DNA of 64,000 bases from Lachnospiraceae bacterium NK4A144 (GTDB taxonomy: Bacteria > Bacillota > Clostridia > Lachnospirales > Lachnospiraceae): positions 62,001 through 126,000 of the forward strand of contig AUJT01000002.1 in assembly GCA_000424365.1 (NCBI GenBank), in the 5' to 3' direction. Every line of letters begins with the position of its first letter. Within the stretch, counting starts at the first letter, position 1. This document shows, one piece after another, positions 17,917-26,676 of the stretch. The notes under the pieces were generated by a model. The model was not told the origin of the DNA, made no database searches, and saw nothing but the letters and a program-made list of their open reading frames with translations. Both the position numbers and the translations under genes were made by a program.

Positions 17917-19644
17917 TTACTTCTTTGTAGCGTACATGAAGAACTTATGACCGAAGATTGTTGAATAAACACCATCAACATTTCCCTTCTGTACATAAAG
18001 GTCATTGTAGTAGTATACAGGAATAACTGCCCATGTATTCATAAGCATATCCTCTGCCTGATGCATCATCTCTACACGCTTTGCAAAATCAGTTGTTGAT
18101 TTAATGTCAGAGATCAGCTTATCGTACTCGTCCCATGCAGGAGCGGCCGGGCTGTCAGACTTACCGAGCTGAGGATCATCGTTTCCGGAGTTGGAAGCGA
18201 ACATCTCGAGCATGTTGATCGGGTCATCAAAGTCAGCGAGCCATCCCTCACGAGCGAATGTGTAGTTGCCCTTCTTACGATCCTCAAGGAATACGTTCCA
18301 GTCTTCTGTCTGGATATTCATCTCGATACCAAGTACTGCGAGATCCTGCTGGATACACTCAGCAACACCCTGGTGAACAGTATTCTCGTTGATGATATAA
18401 GGGATTGTCAGAGCCGGAGAAATAGCATATGTGCCATCACCGTTATCTGTAAAGCTGTAGCCTGCGCCCTCAAGGAGAGACTTAGCCTGCTCTACATCAG
18501 TTGACTCTGCATCATAATAGGAAACTTTGTCATCCTTAAAGATACCGCCGTTACCATCAGACATACCAACCGGGATATAGGAATCAGCCGGAATCTGATC
18601 GCACTGTGCAACAGTATCAACGATATATCTGCGATCGATAAGCAGAGCGATCGCATGACGGATGTCAGCAGCCTGCTGAGCTGTCTTATCCTTGAAAAGA
18701 TCTGCACCTACATTAAATGCAAGGTAATATGTTCCGAGGTTATCAATTACGTGGAACTCCGGATTGCTCTTAAGTGCCGGAACCTCATCATTCGGAACAG
18801 TATCAGCAAAGTCAAGATCACCGCTGTTGTATGCAGCATAGATAGCTGTATCATCAGCACTGAGCATGAAGTGAAGCTCATCCATAGTTACGTTCTCAGC
18901 GTCATAGTAGTTCGGATTCTTTACATAAACCATGCTCTCGTTGTGCTTCCACTCAGAAAGTGTATAAGCACCGTTGGAAACAAATCCTGCTTCCTGAGCC
19001 CATGCGCCCGGGTTTGTTCCGTCCGGATCAGCAGCCTCTACAGAAGCCTGCGGAACAGGGAAGAATGTCGGGAATGCCATAAGTGAAGTAAAGTACGGGC
19101 ACGGAGCTGCAAGAGTGATCACGAGTGTGTAATCATCTGTTGCCTCTACTTCAAGAGTACCGTCATCCTTATGCTTGATAACATCAAAGAGATAGCCATA
19201 GTCTGCAGCTGTCTTCTCATCAACTGCACGGTTCCAGCTGTATACAAAGTCATTAGCTGTGAGATCGGAACCATCGCTCCACTTTGTCTCCTTAAGCTTT
19301 ACTGTGTATGTAATACCGTCATCTGAAACCTCAGGCATCTCAGATGCGATAGCCGGTACGAGCTCCTCCTGCTGATTGTATCTGTAGAGACCTGCGAAAG
19401 AGTTCTCTGCAAGAGATCCGCCATCACTGGATGAGCTGAGTGTTGGATCAAGATAATCCGGCTCACTCGCAAGGTTGATTGCGAGTACGTTTGATGCTGT
19501 GTTTGTTACAGATGCTGTAGCTGCAGCCTCAGAACCTGCTTCTGTTGATGATGCGCCTGCACCGGCATTTCCTGATCCACCGCATGCTGTGAGCGACAGG
19601 ATCATGGAAGCTGCCAGAAGGACTGACACGATCTTCTTTTTCAT
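17917..19644 (-). CDS. oppA: Oligopeptide ABC transporter substrate-binding lipoprotein
   Basis: 575 residues, SBP family 5 (OppA/DppA). A lipoprotein signal with lipobox LTAC leads to Cys 21, then a Gly/Ala/Ser linker. Landmarks are EPDYLDPTLSSSSDG, LAENSFAGLYRYN, TVKLKETKWSDGSDLTANDFVYSWNR split across the N-lobe, and GAWAQEAGFVSNGAYTLSEW. It captures peptides outside the cell for the OppBC channel. It is the last gene of the operon, 128 bases after oppF, and ends at a strong terminator. The preference among oligopeptides is unknown. Confidence 0.94.
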   Translation of the reverse strand: MKKKIVSVLLAASMILSLTACGGSGNAGAGASSTEAGSEAAATASVTNTASNVLAINLASEPDYLDPTLSSSSDGGSLAENSFAGLYRYNQQEELVPAIASEMPEVSDDGITYTVKLKETKWSDGSDLTANDFVYSWNRAVDEKTAADYGYLFDVIKHKDDGTLEVEATDDYTLVITLAAPCPYFTSLMAFPTFFPVPQASVEAADPDGTNPGAWAQEAGFVSNGAYTLSEWKHNESMVYVKNPNYYDAENVTMDELHFMLSADDTAIYAAYNSGDLDFADTVPNDEVPALKSNPEFHVIDNLGTYYLAFNVGADLFKDKTAQQAADIRHAIALLIDRRYIVDTVAQCDQIPADSYIPVGMSDGNGGIFKDDKVSYYDAESTDVEQAKSLLEGAGYSFTDNGDGTYAISPALTIPYIINENTVHQGVAECIQQDLAVLGIEMNIQTEDWNVFLEDRKKGNYTFAREGWLADFDDPINMLEMFASNSGNDDPQLGKSDSPAAPAWDEYDKLISDIKSTTDFAKRVEMMHQAEDMLMNTWAVIPVYYYNDLYVQKGNVDGVYSTIFGHKFFMYATKK

Positions 19645-19772
19645 AATTTCCCTCCTAAAATGTTTTTATGACGACTATTGCCGCGTGTTTCGGATCGACT
19701 TTTCTCGGTCCATCTATGTTCAACCCCGTGACGAGATAAAACATCTACTACTAATACCCTTAAAATTTCTGC

Positions 19773-20816
19773 TTATTTATTCCAGCAGGCTACCATATGA
19801 CCATTTCCGCGATCTGTGAGCGGCGGCATCTCTGCAGCACACTGCTCCGTAGCATAACGGCATCTCGTGCGGAAAGGACAGCCTGTCGGCATTCTGAGAG
19901 GACTCGGTACATCTCCCTCAAGGATTATTCTCTTGCTCTTTCTGGCTGTTTCCGGATCAGGGATCGGAACTGCAGAAAGAAGGCTCAATGTATATGGATG
20001 GATCGGATTATTATTAAGTTCATCCGATTCAGCTACTTCCATCATATGACCGAGATACATAACTGCGATACGGTCTGAAATATGATGTACTACCAGCAGG
20101 TCATGCGCGATAAAGAGGTATGCCACTCCAAGTTTTTCCTGAAGCTCCTCAAACATATTTACGACCTGAGCCTGGATAGATACGTCAAGGGCTGATACAG
20201 CCTCATCACAAACGATGAACTTTGGATTAACCGCAAGCGCTCTTGCGATACCAATTCTCTGTCTCTGTCCACCGGAGAACTCATGCGCATATCTCATGGC
20301 ATGCTCAGCGTTCAGTCCTACAAGTTCCATAAGAGACAGGATCTTCTCACGTCTCTCAGCCTTGTTTTTATAAAGCTTATGAACATCGAGAGGTTCACCG
20401 ATGATATCCTCGACTGTCATACGGGGATCCAGTGATGAATACGGATCCTGGAATACCATCTGCATTTCCTTACGATAAGGAAGCATGTTTTTATTAACTT
20501 TATTTCCGATCACAGGCTTACCGTCAGCACCGAGGATCAGATGTCCGTTTTCGTCGTACTGCTCACCGCTGTCAAAAAGCACCTCACCGTCAAAGGTGAT
20601 CTTTCCGCCTGTAGGCTCATAAAGACGAAGAAGTGTACGACCTACTGTAGTCTTACCGCATCCGGACTCACCTACAAGTCCGAGTGTCTCACCAGGCTTT
20701 ATCGCAAACGAAATATCATCTACGGCCTTCAGATATGTTTTCTTAAATCCGTTCTGAACGGGAAAATACTGTTTTAAATGCTCAACCTTGAGCAGACTCT
20801 TTTCACTCTCACTCAT
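19773..20816 (-). CDS. oppF: Oligopeptide ABC transporter ATP-binding protein OppF
   Basis: 347 residues. Walker A GESGCGKT at ~53-60, signature LSGGQ-type motif [15 protein letters not shown], Walker [14 protein letters not shown], switch His in AHDL. The C-terminal extension typical of Opp/Dpp ATPases carries Cys residues in [14 protein letters not shown], which bind an iron-sulfur cluster in homologues. The start ATGA overlaps the oppD stop. It pairs with OppD to power peptide uptake. Confidence 0.95.
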   Translation of the reverse strand: MSESEKSLLKVEHLKQYFPVQNGFKKTYLKAVDDISFAIKPGETLGLVGESGCGKTTVGRTLLRLYEPTGGKITFDGEVLFDSGEQYDENGHLILGADGKPVIGNKVNKNMLPYRKEMQMVFQDPYSSLDPRMTVEDIIGEPLDVHKLYKNKAERREKILSLMELVGLNAEHAMRYAHEFSGGQRQRIGIARALAVNPKFIVCDEAVSALDVSIQAQVVNMFEELQEKLGVAYLFIAHDLLVVHHISDRIAVMYLGHMMEVAESDELNNNPIHPYTLSLLSAVPIPDPETARKSKRIILEGDVPSPLRMPTGCPFRTRCRYATEQCAAEMPPLTDRGNGHMVACWNK

Positions 20817-21823
20817 GCTTCTGCGCCCTCCTGTGATTCATAGAGTGCCTTCACATTCATCCAGCAGCTGGCGAGATGTGAATCACTTATCCGGAGTTCA
20901 TCCGGCTTCTTTGTCAAACATATCTTCATAGCATCCTGACAACGAGGACAGAAAGCGCAGCCTTTCGGCATGTTTAACAGATTGATCGGTGTTCCGCCGA
21001 TCGGTACGAGCTTCTCATTCATATTGGAAGCTGTAGGAATGGAACGAAGAAGTCCCTTTGTATAAGAATGTGCAGGACGATAGAAAATGTCATCCGCAAC
21101 ACCTCTCTCACAGACACGACCGCCGTACATTACCATGATCTCATCACACATACTTGCGATGACACCGAGATCATGTGTAACCATGATGATAGCCATTCCG
21201 AGCTTTTTCTGGAGTTCCTGCATAAGCTCAAGGATCTGTGCCTGAATAGTAACGTCAAGAGCTGTAGTCGGCTCATCCGCGATCAGGATATCCGGTTCAC
21301 AGCAAAGTGCCATAGCGATCATTACACGCTGTCTCATACCACCTGAAAGCTCGTGGGGATACTGCTTCACACGACTCTCAGGCTCGTTCACGCCTACGAG
21401 AGTCAGCATCTCGATTGCTCTCTCCTCTGCTTCCTTACGTGTCTTATCAGTATGCAGGAGAACTGCTTCCACAAGCTGATATCCGACTGTAAATACAGGA
21501 TTAAGGCTTGTCATGGGATCCTGGAAGATAATGGAGATCTTCTCACCTCTGAATTTCTCCATCTTCTTTTCATTCCACTTTGTGATATCTTCACCCTTGT
21601 AGAGAACCTCACCGCCGGTGATCTTACCTGCGGATGCGAGGATCTGCATGATGGAATATGCTGTTACAGACTTTCCGGAACCGGACTCACCAACGATACC
21701 GAGAGTCTTACCTGCTTCCAGATTAAAAGATATACCGTTTACCGCTTTTACTTCACCATTTTCAGTAAAGAAACTTGTATGAAGATCCTTCACCTGAAGG
21801 ATATATTTACTTTCATCACTCAT
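20813..21823 (-). CDS. oppD: Oligopeptide ABC transporter ATP-binding protein OppD
   Basis: 336 residues. Walker A GESGSGKS at ~45-52, signature LSGGMRQRVMIAMAL, Walker B DILIADEPTTALD, switch His in VTHDLG. The Opp C-terminal domain contains CAFCPRCQDAMKIC, again a four-cysteine pattern. It lies between oppC and oppF with a 4-base overlap to oppF. It forms the heterodimeric motor with OppF. Confidence 0.95.
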   Translation of the reverse strand: MSDESKYILQVKDLHTSFFTENGEVKAVNGISFNLEAGKTLGIVGESGSGKSVTAYSIMQILASAGKITGGEVLYKGEDITKWNEKKMEKFRGEKISIIFQDPMTSLNPVFTVGYQLVEAVLLHTDKTRKEAEERAIEMLTLVGVNEPESRVKQYPHELSGGMRQRVMIAMALCCEPDILIADEPTTALDVTIQAQILELMQELQKKLGMAIIMVTHDLGVIASMCDEIMVMYGGRVCERGVADDIFYRPAHSYTKGLLRSIPTASNMNEKLVPIGGTPINLLNMPKGCAFCPRCQDAMKICLTKKPDELRISDSHLASCWMNVKALYESQEGAEA

Positions 21824-21872
21824 AAGATTTGCATTACCCTTTCACGCCGTTTCGCTCCGGCTTGTTTTTGTA

Positions 21873-22964
21873 TCAGTTAAGCTTTGAATCGAACGCATCA
21901 CGAAGACCGTCTCCGAGAAGGTTCAGAGCAAGCACGATAAGGCAGATAAGTACTGCCGGAACGATCAGTCTGTGAGGATAAGACTGAAGACCCTCACGTG
22001 CTGAGTTTGCAAGAGATCCGAGACTTGTAAGAGGCGCGGATACACCAAGTCCGAGGAAGCTCAGGTAACTCTCTGTAAAGATCGCACTCGGAACCTGAAG
22101 TGCTGTAGTGATGATGATAACTGACAGACAGTTCGGGATTATGTGACGAAGGAGGATCTTTACATTGCTTGTACCGATACAACGGGCTGCAAGAACATAT
22201 TCATTATTTTTGATAGATAGGATCTGGCCACGGATAAGACGTGCCATACTTACCCAGTAAAGGAGACCAAATACCAGGAACATTGAGATCATATTCGCAC
22301 CAAGCTTAGCCAAAGCCGTTCCCTCAATGTAAGGTGTTATTCTTTCATTAAGTACAACCGAAAGAAGGATGATGATAAGCATATCCGGCAATGAATAAAT
22401 GATGTCGACGATTCTCATCATTACCAGATCGACCGTTCCTCCAAAGTATCCCGCTACCGAACCATAAATAAGTCCGATGATAAGTACCATGATAGCCGCA
22501 ACTACACCGACAGAAAGTGATACGCGTGTTCCGTATACAACTCTGATAAAGTAGTCACGTCCGAGACTGTCTGTACCGAGGATATGAGGAAAAAGTTTCT
22601 CTCCGCTCTTCTGCATGTACTGTGTCTCAAGCTTTGAATACTCAAAAGGAGCCAGGTTGTTTGCACGCTTATCTCTTGTGCCGTTTACTGTTACTATCTG
22701 TGAATAAGTATACGGGCAGACCTTCGGAATGATCACGATTCCTGCAATTATCAGGAAAAGTACGATAAGGCTTCCGACTGCAAGCGGATTCTTCATGAGT
22801 CGTCTCATTCCATCCTTAAAGAAGGTAGTGGACTCACCCATTACATCCTGCTGCTTTTTCTCATCATCTGTTGCCAGTCTAAAATCATCTGCATTAAATT
22901 TTGAAAGATCTACCTGCGCAGAAAGTAAATTTTTCTTCGGAAGATCTGATGTATTGTTCTGCAT
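21873..22964 (-). CDS. oppC: Oligopeptide ABC transporter permease OppC
   Basis: 363 residues. An extended cytoplasmic N-terminus (~60 residues) is followed by six transmembrane segments. LGTDSLGRDYFIRVVYGTRVSLSVG and the EAA-type coupling loop (EYVLAARCIGTSNVKILLRHIIPN) identify the DppC/OppC family. It contains a long extracytoplasmic insertion between helices 1 and 2. It forms the channel with OppB. Confidence 0.94.
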   Translation of the reverse strand: MQNNTSDLPKKNLLSAQVDLSKFNADDFRLATDDEKKQQDVMGESTTFFKDGMRRLMKNPLAVGSLIVLFLIIAGIVIIPKVCPYTYSQIVTVNGTRDKRANNLAPFEYSKLETQYMQKSGEKLFPHILGTDSLGRDYFIRVVYGTRVSLSVGVVAAIMVLIIGLIYGSVAGYFGGTVDLVMMRIVDIIYSLPDMLIIILLSVVLNERITPYIEGTALAKLGANMISMFLVFGLLYWVSMARLIRGQILSIKNNEYVLAARCIGTSNVKILLRHIIPNCLSVIIITTALQVPSAIFTESYLSFLGLGVSAPLTSLGSLANSAREGLQSYPHRLIVPAVLICLIVLALNLLGDGLRDAFDSKLN

Positions 22965-22987
22965 TTCAAATTCCTCTCAATCCGGTA

Positions 22988-23899
22988 TTAATTAAATGTG
23001 ATTCTGGGATCAACCAGCTTATATGCGATATCTGTAAGCAGGTTTGCGATAACCATAAGGATCGCAAGGAACAGAGTAACTGCCATGATAGTAGGATAAT
23101 CACGGTTTGTGATAGATGTTACAAACTCAGTTCCAAGTCCGCCGATCGTAAAGATATTCTCAACGACCATTGATCCTGTAAGGATATAAGCAACCATCGG
23201 ACCCACGTATGTAATTACCGGAATAAGAGCATTTCTAAGCGCATGAAGGAAAATAACCTTTACAGTTGAAACACCCTTAGCCTTTGCTGTTCTGATGTAA
23301 TCCTGGCCAAGCGCATCCAGCATACTTGTCTTTGCAAGTCTTGTAACATATGCCATCGGATAAAGACTAAGCGCAATGATTGGAAGGATATAATTGGGAT
23401 TCGTAGGACTCCATACCGGTATCAGTCTCAGCTGTAAACAAAATACCAGCAGTAAAAGTGTTGCAAGTACGAAGGACGGCATTGCTGTCGCGAGAGTCGT
23501 AAAGAACACGATAAGTCGGTCAGGCCACCTGTTTCTGGTAAGCGCCGCAAGTGAACCAAGTATAAGACCTGCAATAATCGCCAGGATCGCCGCCGTACCA
23601 CCAAGACGCGCGGAAACCGCAAACTTTGATGTGATATTGTTCCAGATGTCTCGACCTGTCTTAAGAGACACGCCCCAGTCACCATGGAGGATATTTCTCA
23701 TGTAAAGTACGTACTGTACCTGTACAGGTTTATCCAGATTATAACGTTCTTCAAGGACAGCCTGTGCCTGAGCACTGGTAGCCTTTTCCTTATTGAAAGG
23801 ACCTCCCGGGATCAATTCCATTACAAAGAAGGTGATAGCACTTACGATAAGGATCGATAAAATTGCGAGGATAACTCGCTTGATAATGTATTTAGCCAC
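22988..23899 (-). CDS. oppB: Oligopeptide ABC transporter permease OppB
   Basis: 303 residues with six transmembrane helices, an N-terminal MAKYIIKRVILAILSIL, the FxMELIPGGPF element of the OppB/DppB family, and the EAA loop (LGQDYIRTAKAKGVSTVKVIFLHALRNA). It is the first gene of oppBCDFA. The ATP-hydrolysing partners and binding protein follow in order, so the transporter is complete. Its leader of about 215 bases contains a terminator-like hairpin. Confidence 0.95.
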   Translation of the reverse strand: MAKYIIKRVILAILSILIVSAITFFVMELIPGGPFNKEKATSAQAQAVLEERYNLDKPVQVQYVLYMRNILHGDWGVSLKTGRDIWNNITSKFAVSARLGGTAAILAIIAGLILGSLAALTRNRWPDRLIVFFTTLATAMPSFVLATLLLLVFCLQLRLIPVWSPTNPNYILPIIALSLYPMAYVTRLAKTSMLDALGQDYIRTAKAKGVSTVKVIFLHALRNALIPVITYVGPMVAYILTGSMVVENIFTIGGLGTEFVTSITNRDYPTIMAVTLFLAILMVIANLLTDIAYKLVDPRITFN

Positions 23900-24045
23900 G
23901 TTCTTTCTCCTATCAAGATTCTTTCCCGCTTTTGTTTTCCGCCGGCCGATGCGGATTCAGCATAATAGCCAAATTTATTAACGGGATTTCAGCAGGTCAA
24001 TGCATCAACATTGCGTCACTTTAATTCAATAAAGCAAGGCTATAT

Positions 24046-24088
24046 AAAAAATGCGATGACGTATAGCCTGAAGTCATGCATCATCGCA
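24046..24088 (-). terminator. Intrinsic-terminator-like hairpin in the opp leader (possible attenuator)
   Basis: On the minus strand the 8-bp stem TGCGATGA/TCATCGCA (24081-24088 with 24052-24059), with a 21-base loop, is followed directly by TTTTTT. It lies between the opp promoter and oppB, about 30 nt into the predicted transcript and 150 bases before the oppB start. There is no other gene it could end on this strand. A competing pairing, ATGCA with TGCAT, overlaps the 5' arm of the stem. Confidence 0.6.
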
Positions 24089-24122
24089 TCATCTCTTGCA
24101 TATATCCTGCGTAATCCTGTTT

Positions 24123-24150
24123 ATTTTAACATTCGATGTATTTATGTCAA
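24123..24150 (-). promoter_or_regulatory. oppB: Sigma-A-type promoter of the opp operon
   Basis: The -35 TTGACA (24145-24150) is perfect, followed by a 16-base spacer and the -10 TAAAAT (24123-24128). Transcription would start near 24116 and run toward oppB. Confidence 0.75.
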
Positions 24151-24163
24151 GATACAACAGTAC

Positions 24164-24176
24164 GTCCGTCGCGGAC
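24164..24176. promoter_or_regulatory. Inverted repeat upstream of the opp promoter, possible operator
   Basis: GTCCG-TCG-CGGAC is a 13-base G+C-rich palindrome in very A+T-rich DNA, 13 bases upstream of the opp -35. The position suits an activator or repressor site. No known consensus is recognised. Confidence 0.3.
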
Positions 24177-24425
24177 ATTTTGACTTGCTTTATCCGTCTG
24201 CTGAATATTATTACATGTATACACGTATATTTCAATACATTTATACATTAAAATTAATCAAATTTGTATATTTATACATGTATTTAAATTAGTCCGTCAT
24301 TTTTAACAAATTTTATTTATATTCTCCGAAAATGCTTTATACTATACATATAAAGCCGATATAAAATTCTATATAAGCATTCATGTTTGCACAAAATGAG
24401 GATTTTTTACCCGGAGGTGTTGATT

Positions 24426-24608
24426 ATGTTCAGATTCAGTGATGAGATCAGCCCCGAAGAGGCACGTGAATATGGTCTTTCAGATCACGCACTCACAAAC
24501 AGTCTTGATATGCGCTCTCCTATTTTGCAGGAGGAGTTTATGAGAGAAAGCCGGACTGTTGACGAGAAAGCAGGTCATGTAAGGAAGTCCATGATCCGCG
24601 GACTCTGA
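24426..24608 (+). CDS. Small protein of unknown function (60 aa)
   Basis: This is one of only two genes on the plus strand. The ATG at 24426 has a strong GGAGG 7 bases upstream; the frame also opens earlier, without a ribosome site. The product begins MFRFSDEISPEEAREYGL, is soluble and charged, has no membrane segment, and ends RKSMIRGL. I recognise no family. It is divergent from opp and convergent with the aminopeptidase gene, and a bidirectional terminator lies about 115 bases after its stop. The good ribosome site and terminator support a real gene. Confidence 0.6.
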   Translation: MFRFSDEISPEEAREYGLSDHALTNSLDMRSPILQEEFMRESRTVDEKAGHVRKSMIRGL

Positions 24609-24722
24609 CCACCAGGCTATACAGGACATTTCCTGCAGATAGCATATTAGCAAAAGAAGCGAAAGCATCAGCGCTTATACGTTAAACGGACTGCCTTCGC
24701 CGATCATAGAGAAAAACAAAAA

Positions 24723-24760
24723 GAACTGCAGTACTGGAAAGCTTTCCATGTACTGCAGTT
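24723..24760. terminator. Bidirectional terminator between convergent genes
   Basis: AACTGCAGTAC (24724-24734) pairs with GTACTGCAGTT (24750-24760), and the inner TGGAAAG/CTTTCCA extends the stem. The minus strand continues TTCTTTTTGTTTTTC, ending the aminopeptidase transcript; the plus strand continues TTCTTTATGTTT, serving the small plus-strand gene. Confidence 0.85.
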
Positions 24761-24819
24761 TCTTTATGTTTATCGTCACTTTACCATTCTTTGTTGTAGT
24801 ATAGCCGCTTTCAGCTCAC

Positions 24820-26676
24820 TCAGATACCTGCATATTCCTTGACCCAGGCTTTTTCTTCTTCTGTGAGGTACGGATTCAGTGCATTGACCACTTCTGTCTG
24901 ATACTCAATGTACTGCGCCAGTTCTCTCTCACTCATGATCGAGCGGTCCATTCCCTTATCATCGATCGGAACCATGGTAATATTTTCAAACTTCATGAAC
25001 TGACCGTCTTCTGTGTGAACATCTTTCTTTACGATGAGCACATTCTCTGTTCTGATACCGAATTTACCCGCACGGTAAACTCCCGGTTCATCCGTAACAT
25101 CCATTCCTTCCTCAAGGACAGCCTCATCCGGAAGCGGTTTCCATCTGATCCCCTGAGGTCCTTCGTGAACATTCAGGATATATCCAACGCCATGCCCTGT
25201 TCCGCACTTGTAATCCATTCCTTCATTCCACATCCTCTGACGGGCAAGGATATCAAGATTACGTCCAGTACATCCATAAAGCCACTTTGCATTTAAGAGA
25301 TTAAGCATCGAACATGCTGTAAGCGTAAATGCATGCTTTTCCTCTTCTGTGATCGGTCCGAGCACGATAGTTCTCGTAACATCAGTCGTTCCGCCATTAT
25401 ACTGTCCGCCGGAATCCACGAGAAGCATATGTTCTGCCTTGAGTTCCACAGGATTTTCCTCTGACGGCTCATAGTGCATCATCGCTGCATTTGCGCCATA
25501 TGCGCTGATAGTTCCGAAAGACAGATCTCTGAATTCCGGTATTGCACGGCGAAACTCAAGCAGTTCTTCCGCAGCGCTCATCTCCGTATATTTCTCTTTA
25601 CCTATATTGGTCACGAGCTTATATATAAACTTCGTAAGAGCAACACTATCTTTCAGATAGATCTTTTTCATATGTGCGATCTCGGTACCGTTCTTCACAG
25701 CTTTCATCGCTGTAGTCGGATTTGTCTCCGCCATGATCTTTGCTCTTTTTTTCAGAGTCTTATACAGAGTGTAATTTACCTCCGAAGTATCCAGCATCAC
25801 AGGGCGAAGTTCCTCTATCGGCAGATTACTGCCTCTAACTGCTCCGCTATCAGCTGAAACATACGCTACATTGCTTCCGAGGCTACCATTTTTCAGAAAT
25901 TTCTTCACATAGTTGTAGTCCGAGATGATGACACCCGCTCTGTCCATTACAGAGCGAAGTTCCTCTGTAGCTGCCTTTTTCTGGAGAAAGAGTATCGCAC
26001 TCTGCTCCGTGATATATGCGTAGCTCATAAGAACCGGATTGCACTCTACATCATTTCCTCTGATGTTAAAAAGCCACATAATATCATCGAGCTTACTTAA
26101 GAAAAGTGCTGCTGCGCCCTTTTCTTTAAGCTCACGGCGAACTCTGTCAAGTTTCTGCACAGTAGTCTCACCAACAAGCTTCGGCTGCAGGATCTCCGCC
26201 TTACTCACAGGAAACTCCGGTCTTTCAAATATATCCTTTGAAAGATCCTTTTTGTAAGAGATACGAAAGCCTTTCTTTTTTGCGAGCGCCTTCAGTTTCT
26301 TACCAAAAGCTGCCGTTACAGTGCGTCCGTCAAAACCAAGAACACTTCCTCTACCGAGCTTTTCCTCCAGAAATTCCGTAACCGTCGGAACTCCTTCCTC
26401 TCCCATTCTGTAGAGAGTGATGCCACTGCCCTTAAGCTCCTGCTCTGCCTGCACGAAATATCTGCCATCCGTCCAGAGACCGGCTTCATTCTGCATGATG
26501 ACCAGATCTCCATTAGATCCTGTAAAGCCTGAGAAAAATTCTCTGACCTTGAAATAGTCACTGACATATTCCGAATTGTGAAAATCCGCTGTGTTGATAT
26601 AGTATGCGCTAACCTCTTCACGGATCATCTTTTCTCTGAGTTTCTTAAGTCTCTTCTCAATGATATTTGCACTCAT
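24820..26676 (-). CDS. Xaa-Pro aminopeptidase (aminopeptidase P family, M24)
   Basis: 618 residues, the long (~600 aa) three-domain form: two creatinase-type N-terminal domains (about 1-310) and a pita-bread M24B catalytic domain. The five metal ligands are present: Asp 421 (LLVDSGGQY), Asp 432 (GTTDVTRT), His 495 (GTGHGVGY), Glu 530 (VTDEPGVY) and Glu 544 (IRTENVL). It removes N-terminal residues preceding proline and is probably cytoplasmic, with no signal peptide. The start overlaps the stop of the membrane-protein gene (TAATG). It ends at a bidirectional terminator. A neighbouring oligopeptide importer fits peptide use but is a separate transcript. Confidence 0.94.
   Translation of the reverse strand: MSANIIEKRLKKLREKMIREEVSAYYINTADFHNSEYVSDYFKVREFFSGFTGSNGDLVIMQNEAGLWTDGRYFVQAEQELKGSGITLYRMGEEGVPTVTEFLEEKLGRGSVLGFDGRTVTAAFGKKLKALAKKKGFRISYKKDLSKDIFERPEFPVSKAEILQPKLVGETTVQKLDRVRRELKEKGAAALFLSKLDDIMWLFNIRGNDVECNPVLMSYAYITEQSAILFLQKKAATEELRSVMDRAGVIISDYNYVKKFLKNGSLGSNVAYVSADSGAVRGSNLPIEELRPVMLDTSEVNYTLYKTLKKRAKIMAETNPTTAMKAVKNGTEIAHMKKIYLKDSVALTKFIYKLVTNIGKEKYTEMSAAEELLEFRRAIPEFRDLSFGTISAYGANAAMMHYEPSEENPVELKAEHMLLVDSGGQYNGGTTDVTRTIVLGPITEEEKHAFTLTACSMLNLLNAKWLYGCTGRNLDILARQRMWNEGMDYKCGTGHGVGYILNVHEGPQGIRWKPLPDEAVLEEGMDVTDEPGVYRAGKFGIRTENVLIVKKDVHTEDGQFMKFENITMVPIDDKGMDRSIMSERELAQYIEYQTEVVNALNPYLTEEEKAWVKEYAGI

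Noticed and set aside
24160-24300. Further operators in the A+T-rich region upstream of opp
   Set aside because: Several TACATGTA-like repeats occur, but low-complexity A+T DNA produces them easily. Only the GTCCG/CGGAC palindrome was listed.
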